Shown here: in pieces, positions 29,640 through 33,924 of the stretch
Numbering within the stretch: the stretch's first letter is position 1
Layout: every line of letters starts with the position of its first letter
Virus record (IMG/VR): IMGVR_UViG_3300023174_000416
Location: 1-33,924 of that record
Source of the DNA: a virus
Reading direction: 5' to 3' (one strand)
Length of the DNA stretch: 33,924 nucleotides
The notes under the pieces: generated by a model
Databases searched by the model: none
Told to the model about the DNA's origin: nothing
The model's input: only the letters and a program-made list of their open reading frames with translations
Program-made: the position numbers and the translations under genes

Positions 29640-30266
29640 TTAGAATATTATGCTAAACACGATGGCTTTTGACTTGCTGATCAACTCATCCTGATTGCTG
29701 TTGTTATTAAAATACAGACCAGTTCCACCACTGCCTGGAATGTTTGCTACCATGGTAGCAGTGTTGGCCACAGTTGCTGGAGGTATGCTTTTGTATCCCA
29801 ATGCTGTGGTCCCATTTATTGTCAAACGGCTGGTAGCATAATCAAACTTGAATGCGGCATTGGCTCCAAGTACACCACCATCGTTGTATTGTATTTCTGT
29901 GTTGGCACCTGCGGCTGTGATAGCACCCGATATTATGGGCTCCCAGGTGCCTGTGATACCCGACGATGATGTGCTGGAGCTGACTTCCCAGCTACCCGAA
30001 TTGTCATTGTATCTGATACCGGCATAATCAGAGCTGGTTTTGTGTGTGAGCAAACCAGAATTGGACTGGTAGGTTCCTGTGTTTGACGCATTGACTAGAA
30101 TAAACGGATCCGTGACATTGAGTTCTGAAACGTTGATGTAGGTCAAATTACCTTGCACTGTCAAGTTACCTGTGACTGTTGTGTCCGTGTCAATATAGAC
30201 CTTCTGCTCAGGAGGGTAAACGGTTTGTATATAAAAATCGCCGTCGATGCGTTTGTAAGTGGTCAT
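29640..30266 (-). CDS. Fibre-type virion protein with shared central module (208 aa)
   Basis: 208 aa. After an N-terminal MTTYKRIDGDFYIQTVYPPEQKVYIDTDT comes TVTGNLTVQGNLTYINVSELNVTDPFILVNASN, the start of the module that fibres B, C and D carry as GNLTVQGNLTYINIDDLRVEDPII. A GAGANTEIQYNDGGVLGANAAF-type segment follows (AAGANTEIQYNDGG), and the end GSGGTGLYFNNNSNQDELISKSKAIVFSIIF is a familiar terminal motif of short virion proteins of these phages. The ATG overlaps the stop of the 196-aa gene by 4 nt, but it also has its own late box and AAAAGG, so it can be expressed without that gene. It probably connects fibres to the baseplate. Confidence 0.7.
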   Translation of the reverse strand: MTTYKRIDGDFYIQTVYPPEQKVYIDTDTTVTGNLTVQGNLTYINVSELNVTDPFILVNASNTGTYQSNSGLLTHKTSSDYAGIRYNDNSGSWEVSSSTSSSGITGTWEPIISGAITAAGANTEIQYNDGGVLGANAAFKFDYATSRLTINGTTALGYKSIPPATVANTATMVANIPGSGGTGLYFNNNSNQDELISKSKAIVFSIIF

Positions 30267-30853
30267 AGCAAGCCTTTTGATGTATTTAGCAGGTCTTTGA
30301 ATTCACTGATTTCCATAAATTTCATATTTGGTGCTTGCTGTGCCAGATCGTAGACCGGTGCGCTCTCAGGGCCTTGAACTCTTATAAATTGTCTAGTAGG
30401 ATACTTGTTACAAATCTGCGCAATCTGACGTATCCAGTTGCCTGAAAAAGTAGGGGGTGCAGAGCTTTTTTTATAAAAATCTGTGTCAGCATAGAGATTG
30501 TTGAATTTGCCGTCGGCTGTGCCAAGGTCGAATCCCAGCAGGTAGATACGGGTGTAGCCGTCCAAACAGGCCAATCCCACTGCGTTGGGCCCTGAACTAA
30601 ACCCCATGTATTCTTTGCACAATCGATGGGCTCCAGAATTGGGCAAAGGTCTGCGGGTATAAAATTTATTTTTTTGAGCATATCCAGATTCTTGTATCAC
30701 TGTGGCTATGGGCAAGTCAGTTGCTACCAAAACATCCGGAGTAAACTCTCGATAGATGGCATTGCAGGCGTAGACAGGGCCGTGCTGTTTTAGCGCCAAG
30801 AGATCAACTGCTTGTCGGCTACGTCCGTTGCCCAATACAAATGCTGTGGTCAT
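30263..30853 (-). CDS. Putative sugar/nucleotide-type enzyme of the phage 'VLGNGRSR' family
   Basis: 196 aa. N-terminus TTAFVLGNGRSRQAVDLLALKQHGPVYACNAIYREFTPDVLVATD has a glycine loop and an A-C-N-A-I-Y/T-D pattern as in phage proteins that I recall with the same FVLGNGxSR start. Then GFSSGPNAVGLACLDGYTRIYLLGFDLGT and NLYADTDFYKK follow. It is a shorter paralogue of the 224-aa protein at 16608-17282. The class may be DUF115-like or glycosyltransferase-like; no substrate can be named. The only usable ribosome binding site (GAGGA, 6 nt before the ATG) is inside the 3' arm of the terminator of the gene upstream, so expression should be low or conditional. It overlaps the following fibre gene by 4 nt. 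Confidence 0.6.
   Translation of the reverse strand: MTTAFVLGNGRSRQAVDLLALKQHGPVYACNAIYREFTPDVLVATDLPIATVIQESGYAQKNKFYTRRPLPNSGAHRLCKEYMGFSSGPNAVGLACLDGYTRIYLLGFDLGTADGKFNNLYADTDFYKKSSAPPTFSGNWIRQIAQICNKYPTRQFIRVQGPESAPVYDLAQQAPNMKFMEISEFKDLLNTSKGLL
30283..30290 (-). promoter_or_regulatory. Late-promoter box upstream of the 208-aa fibre gene
   Basis: CTAAATAC: TAAATA is 16 nt before the ATG at 30266 and lies inside the last codons of the 196-aa gene, so fibre expression does not need read-through from that gene. Confidence 0.6.
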
Positions 30854-30855
30854 AA

Positions 30856-30888
30856 AAAATCCTCACAGTATATAGCTGTGAGGATTTT
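30856..30888 (-). terminator. Terminator hairpin containing the next gene's ribosome binding site
   Basis: A perfect 13-bp stem (30856-30868 with 30876-30888), 7-nt loop, followed on the minus strand by six U and then directly by the AUG at 30853. The 3' arm holds GAGGA (30860-30864), the Shine-Dalgarno of the 196-aa gene. It is a terminator for the 278-aa gene and, on read-through, an RBS-masking hairpin. Confidence 0.85.
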
Positions 30889-30901
30889 GGGTTGCTTAAG
30901 A

Positions 30902-31738
30902 TTAAGAAGTGTATTTCTCGACTTGAGCCAATTCAATGTCACCAGTGGTGTTAGCAAATGTTGCGGCATCAGCACCAGACTTGGTAGCTTGTGCGGCTGC
31001 ATCGTCTGTAAAGAAGTTAGCCAAGTATGTTGTCTCACCTGAGTAGTTTACTTCTCCTACGTTGTTGCCAGTGCCACCGTATGTGGTCAACGATGTTCCA
31101 GCGGCGTTGGTAAAGCCTGCCCAACCTTGCAAGAATTTGTTGGTCAACTTAGACACAGCAACTTCTGTAGAATCACCGCCTACTGCATAGCTGATGCTCA
31201 TCAAACCAGCAGTTGGAGTCAAGTCACTGGTCAATACGCAAACACCAACTTCTTGTGCTGTACCAGAAGTACCAGCGCCAGCGGCAGCGGTAGCTGTGAA
31301 GATTGTGCCAACAGCGGCTGTACCATTGAGGCCCATTGCGGTCCAGTTTGTATCACCAACTGCGGTAATACGCAGAGCAACACCTGCCACTGCGTTGGCT
31401 GGATCAATTGAAGCTGTGGTCGCTACTAGATATTTGTGGCTGCCTTTTTGGCGTAAAATAACACCAGGTGTCTGACCAGAGTAGCTGTCAGTGATGTAAA
31501 CTTCAACTTTTACAATTGGAAAAGTTGCGCTCAGCGCGGCACTTTTTGCTCCACCAACCACACCATAGAAGTTGTTGGCTGTCAATGATGAGTAGTACAC
31601 TGGATCGGTCAACTGACCAAACTGTGGATAACCTTGATCAACTGCCACGCCGGCTGCTGGAGTGTTGGCTGATGTATTGCTTGGATATGTGATACCTTGT
31701 GAGGTACCGTATTTTTGGATTTTGAGAGGACGTCCCAT
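30902..31738 (-). CDS. Conserved virion structural protein (278 aa)
   Basis: 278 aa. N-terminus MGRPLKIQKYG, then YYSSLTANNFYGVVGG, VKVEVYITDSYSGQTPGVILRQKGSHKYLVATTA, then a repeat-like ALRITAVGDTNWTAMGLNGTAAVGTIFTATAAAGAGTSGTAQ. The GxxxxxxIFTATxxxGxGTG pattern is a common small domain of phage structural proteins, and the MGRPL...RQKGSHKYLV form is frequent in aquatic T4-like phages. The last ~80 residues look helical. There is a strong AAGGAG before the ATG, a leader of about 87 nt with a late box at its start, and a strong terminator after the gene. It is therefore a single-gene, high-expression unit, probably an abundant virion surface or decoration protein. Exact role unknown. Confidence 0.7.
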   Translation of the reverse strand: MGRPLKIQKYGTSQGITYPSNTSANTPAAGVAVDQGYPQFGQLTDPVYYSSLTANNFYGVVGGAKSAALSATFPIVKVEVYITDSYSGQTPGVILRQKGSHKYLVATTASIDPANAVAGVALRITAVGDTNWTAMGLNGTAAVGTIFTATAAAGAGTSGTAQEVGVCVLTSDLTPTAGLMSISYAVGGDSTEVAVSKLTNKFLQGWAGFTNAAGTSLTTYGGTGNNVGEVNYSGETTYLANFFTDDAAAQATKSGADAATFANTTGDIELAQVEKYTS

Positions 31739-31824
31739 TTGTTTTCTCCTTAAAGAAGTCCGATGTGGGTTCTAGCCACTACGCGGTGGTATCCGCATAA
31801 AACGCATTATTACGTTGTGTATTT

Positions 31825-32886
31825 TTATTTATGGTTAAGTTGATTTACTATGGGATCAAGCAGTGTTTTCTCTACATTACCTGATCTAAACCAATGATAG
31901 TTGTGTTCAATGTGAAAGCGATTTTGTTGCCACCACTCCTGTGTGTTTTCAGCGTGTGCTGATACTTGATCTGCTACCATCTCAAATCTACTGGAAAAGT
32001 TTTGTTTGAAATCGTAGTCGTCATTGAATGTGTAGAATCCCAGTTTCTTCAACCAAGCACAGGTACCCGGAGCACCGGCCACTAAGAACAACTGTCCAGC
32101 GGCTATGGGTTTCCAAATCTTCTCACTGGTAAAACTAACCAAGGCTGATGTTTCTGTTACAATGTTACACCAAGCATCTTGATAGGCAGGATGAGAAATT
32201 GAGTGGTCATTGTCTCCCAGTGTTTCGCTATTCCAGCTGATGGGAAAGTCTTGTATGTTGGTCATGCATTGTTCAGCAAGTTCTTGACCTATCAAATTTT
32301 CCAATCCACGATACTGATATGCAGTGATCTTGTGTCCTTGGTATGGACAACGATCATAGAAACTGTAGATAAATTTGTCTAACAATCCACGCTGTTTGAT
32401 CATGGTATAAAATACCAGGCGATGAAATGTAGGATTGCGATTGAGGCAGCTGAAAGCATGAGTGCGTGGTTTTTCTGACCACTCGGGCAAGGCTTGTTTT
32501 TTAAAAACAAACAACCAACTAGGGTAGTTGATTTCTCTTAAGTGTGTGTGCTGTTGCAGATCAAATTGACTCAGGCTGAGATAACAGGGAATGCCTTTGG
32601 TTTGTGCAAAACTTTCTAGGATTGCTACTTTTGTTTTGTAATCAAAAAAAGGATCTTGTGTGCCGTCAAATATGACTTGATCAAAGCGTATCATCTTGGC
32701 TGATGCACGATCTATCACCTCTGTGGTGTACTGCTGTAGTTCTTGAGTTTTTACCAGATTGATGTCAATGACCAGAGTGGGCACGTGAACATGCTTTAAC
32801 AACGGTTCATAGTGCTGATAGGGATTGTTTTCAACAAAGTCAAATTCTGCGGTATTAAAGTTATACCGCCAGTGTAAGTCTTGCAT
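31825..32886 (-). CDS. Glycosyltransferase-like protein
   Basis: 353 aa from ATG 32886, chosen because the frame further upstream begins with TTG and runs into the preceding gene; a TAAGG is nearby but closer than usual. The C-terminal part has AYQDAWCNIVTETS...FTSEKIWKPIAAGQLFLVAGAPGTCAWLKKLGFYTFNDDYD, the '(T/S)EK-x-W/F-KPI...G..P(F/L)..G' pattern of glycosyltransferases with a GT-B-like C-terminal half (GT10/exostosin-like proteins have a similar motif). The N-terminal half has HYEPLLKHVHVPTLVIDI and HAFSCLNRNPTFHRLVFYTMI, a typical start of phage GT-like proteins. Donor and acceptor unknown; with the two 'VLGNGRSR' paralogues it may modify virion surface proteins. It overlaps no other gene with this start. 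Confidence 0.65.
   Translation of the reverse strand: MQDLHWRYNFNTAEFDFVENNPYQHYEPLLKHVHVPTLVIDINLVKTQELQQYTTEVIDRASAKMIRFDQVIFDGTQDPFFDYKTKVAILESFAQTKGIPCYLSLSQFDLQQHTHLREINYPSWLFVFKKQALPEWSEKPRTHAFSCLNRNPTFHRLVFYTMIKQRGLLDKFIYSFYDRCPYQGHKITAYQYRGLENLIGQELAEQCMTNIQDFPISWNSETLGDNDHSISHPAYQDAWCNIVTETSALVSFTSEKIWKPIAAGQLFLVAGAPGTCAWLKKLGFYTFNDDYDFKQNFSSRFEMVADQVSAHAENTQEWWQQNRFHIEHNYHWFRSGNVEKTLLDPIVNQLNHK
31826..31833 (-). promoter_or_regulatory. Late-promoter box CATAAATA upstream of the 278-aa virion gene
   Basis: TAAATA at 31826-31831 overlaps the glycosyltransferase stop codon; the leader to the ATG at 31738 is about 87 nt, the longest of all late units here. Confidence 0.6.
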
Positions 32887-32894
32887 GACCTTAC

Positions 32895-33260
32895 TTATAC
32901 TGCTTGATTGTTGTGTACGTAACTCCAGCGACTGTGTGTAGTATCCCAAAATGCCAACATACCGTTGGGATCCCCGCCCCCGGCACTGTCGCTGACACAG
33001 ATGGCTTGTCCCAGCGCACCTGCCAAATTAGCGGCTTGGGCCACTGTGTAAACAGGAAAGATTGCAGTGGCAGGAGACCAAACCTGTGTTAGATTACCAG
33101 TGGCATTGCCAATGTAAACGTTGCTGGTTGTTTGATCAACTGTGAACTCAGCAGGTCTGGCATAACCGTCGTAGTTTGCCAAGGTTTCTTGTGCGTTGTC
33201 TTTCATCACTGTGCGACTGATGCCAGTGATGTCTGCATATGGTGGAGGTGGATTAGCCAT
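32895..33260 (-). CDS. Small virion/fibre-type protein (121 aa)
   Basis: 121 aa: MANPPPPYADITGISRTVMKDNAQETLANYDGYARPAEFTVDQTTSNVYIGNATGNLTQV, then VYTVAQAANLAGALGQAICVSDSAGGGDPNGMLAFWDTTHSRWSYV. The first half is a well-known start in aquatic phage structural proteins (ARPxExxVDxxTxxVYIGNAxGxL), and the second is the 'GAIAFVSDA....P.FWDGTxW' module. It lies just downstream of gp23, before the glycosyltransferase. The ATG overlaps the stop of the small 46-codon ORF, so the two may be coupled. It could be a minor head or whisker protein. Confidence 0.65.
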   Translation of the reverse strand: MANPPPPYADITGISRTVMKDNAQETLANYDGYARPAEFTVDQTTSNVYIGNATGNLTQVWSPATAIFPVYTVAQAANLAGALGQAICVSDSAGGGDPNGMLAFWDTTHSRWSYVHNNQAV

Positions 33261-33393
33261 TTGTTTTTACTATTAAATTATGTGCCACTGGATGTGGTAG
33301 TGTCTGAGGCACAGTATGACCAATGGGATTGCCAATGGGCGCCTGTGGTCGTTGTGCTGGGACACCTAGTCCAATGTTGATACGAGAAATCAT
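33253..33393 (-). CDS. Possible small ORF (46 aa)
   Basis: ATG at 33393 gives MISRINIGLGVPAQRPQAPIGNPIGHTV...NLIVKTNG, ending with TAA that overlaps the ATG of the next gene by 8 nt. It fills most of the 199-bp gap between gp23 and the 121-aa gene. Pro/Gln-rich, no known motif. The late box is only 5 nt before the ATG and there is no Shine-Dalgarno, so it would be leaderless; alternatively the frame may be an untranslated leader. Confidence 0.4.
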   Translation of the reverse strand: MISRINIGLGVPAQRPQAPIGNPIGHTVPQTLPHPVAHNLIVKTNG

Positions 33394-33397
33394 GTCA

Positions 33398-33405
33398 ATA
33401 TTTAG
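33398..33405 (-). promoter_or_regulatory. Late-promoter box CTAAATAT after gp23
   Basis: Directly downstream of the gp23 terminator, before the 46-aa ORF and the 121-aa gene. TAAATA is at 33399-33404. Confidence 0.6.
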
Positions 33406-33414
33406 CGGCCAAAC

Positions 33415-33438
33415 AAAAAGCACCCGAAGGTGCTTTTT
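33415..33438 (-). terminator. Rho-independent terminator after gp23
   Basis: A perfect 10-bp stem AAAAAGCACC/GGTGCTTTTT closed by a loop that reads C(UUCG)G on the minus strand, a very stable tetraloop, ending in five U. It is 22 nt after the gp23 stop. The AT arms also make it usable on the plus strand. Confidence 0.85.
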
Positions 33439-33459
33439 GAACTCTGGAATCCGGTTGGA

Positions 33460-33924
33460 TTAAGAGAATGACAAGTTGGAAACAGCGATCTCACCAACAT
33501 AGTCACCGGCGTTACCGAATGAAGATGCTGTGTTTGTGAGCTCGATGTAGCCGTAACGTGTCATGAACGATACGACTGGCTCGAAGCTTGTTGGATCCAG
33601 TACAACACCGCTTGACATCAATGGGATGTATGGGCAGTAGAATGCGGCTGCATCTGTTTCGCTTGCGCCTTTGTAACCTACCAAAACAGGAGTGCTGTCG
33701 TTGGCATAGCTGTCGCAGAACACACGCATTGCACCGTTCAATGTACCAACAAACTTGGTGTTTGTAGGTGCTTCAAATGTGCCTTCTGTTGTGCGAGCAA
33801 AAGCTGAAGTTGTTGCTGACTGGAGTACAGTCAATGAAGCTGGGGATACAACTGCCCAGTTACCAGCGCCACGACGTGTACGCTGAGCGATCAAGTTAGC
33901 AACACGATTGATCAAAACTGCCAA
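33460..33924 (-). CDS. 23: Major capsid protein gp23 (C-terminal part, cut by window edge)
   Basis: The last 154 or more residues of gp23, which forms the hexamers of the head shell (T4 gp23 is 521 aa). Seen: RRGAGNWAVVSPASLTVLQSATTSAFARTTEG, NTKFVGTLNGAMRVFCDSYA, TPVLVGYKGASETDAAAFYCPYIPLMSSGVVLDPTSFEPVVSFMTRYGYIELTNTA, and the end GEIAVSNLSFS. These match the family C-terminus. The reading frame is open to the window edge at 33924, so the M there is not a true start. A strong terminator follows. Sequence just outside to the right should contain the rest. Confidence 0.93.
   Translation of the reverse strand: MAVLINRVANLIAQRTRRGAGNWAVVSPASLTVLQSATTSAFARTTEGTFEAPTNTKFVGTLNGAMRVFCDSYANDSTPVLVGYKGASETDAAAFYCPYIPLMSSGVVLDPTSFEPVVSFMTRYGYIELTNTASSFGNAGDYVGEIAVSNLSFS

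Noticed and set aside
16608-30853. Diversity-generating retroelement for fibre variation
   Set aside because: No reverse transcriptase, no Avd-like gene and no template/variable repeat pair with A-specific changes. Homologous repeats explain the similarity better.
32887-32949. 21-codon N-terminal extension of the glycosyltransferase-like protein
   Set aside because: Begins with TTG, overlaps the 121-aa gene by 55 nt; ATG 32886 lies right after that gene's stop.
1-33924. tRNA genes, integrase, lysogeny or auxiliary metabolic genes
   Set aside because: No tRNA cloverleaf pattern, integrase or photosynthesis gene was found by reading; all gaps are under 300 bp and are accounted for by promoters, terminators or leaders.

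Overview
The window is the virion-assembly part of a T4-like myovirus genome, most like the T4-type phages of marine and fresh waters (cyanophage/pelagiphage-type relatives). The basis is recognisable tail sheath (gp18), tail tube (gp19), tube-fold baseplate protein (gp54/gp48 type), neck proteins (gp13-, gp14- and gp15-like), head completion protein (gp4), small terminase (gp16), dNMP kinase (gp1) and the C-terminal part of the major capsid protein (gp23). Several accessory proteins also carry motifs typical of aquatic phages. No photosynthesis, host or integration genes are present, so the host cannot be named. I saw no tRNA, IS element or CRISPR array.

Layout. Most genes lie on the minus strand and read right to left. 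Right end: gp23 C-terminus (33924-33460, cut by the window edge), a terminator, then small virion proteins, a glycosyltransferase-like protein and a virion surface protein (to 30902). From about 30.9 to 16.6 kb is the fibre locus: four small fibre or adaptor proteins, four large repetitive fibres (1418, 1203, 766 and 414 aa), and at each end one member of the same putative sugar-nucleotide/pterin-type enzyme family. From 16.6 back to 13.4 kb three genes lie on the plus strand (gp14, gp15, Nudix). From 13.4 to 9.9 kb, minus strand again: two conserved phage proteins, gp13-like, a DnaQ-fold exonuclease and dNMP kinase; a small plus-strand zinc/HNH-like gene (9627-9974) sits between these and the sheath. 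From 9.5 kb to the left end: gp18, gp19, a gp54/48-like protein, an unknown virion-module protein, gp4, gp16, three proteins with capsid-targeting-like features, and the first codons of another gene.

Expression. A recurrent TAAATA box, matching the core of the T4 late promoter TATAAATA, precedes most transcription units. Four strong hairpin/U-run terminators separate units, and three of them lie next to a late-promoter box. Four genes have the box only 5-7 nt before the ATG with no Shine-Dalgarno, so they may be leaderless. One ribosome binding site lies in a hairpin loop and another is buried in a terminator stem.

The most unusual part is the fibre locus. Three paralogous fibres share a C-terminal domain of about 153 aa, five ORFs share a central module, and 69-bp in-frame repeats include a 77-bp stretch that is identical between two different fibre genes. 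This looks like a modular, recombination-driven host-range locus with its own modification enzymes. Within gp18, gp14 and gp15 there are also extra tryptophan-rich modules beyond the T4 cores.
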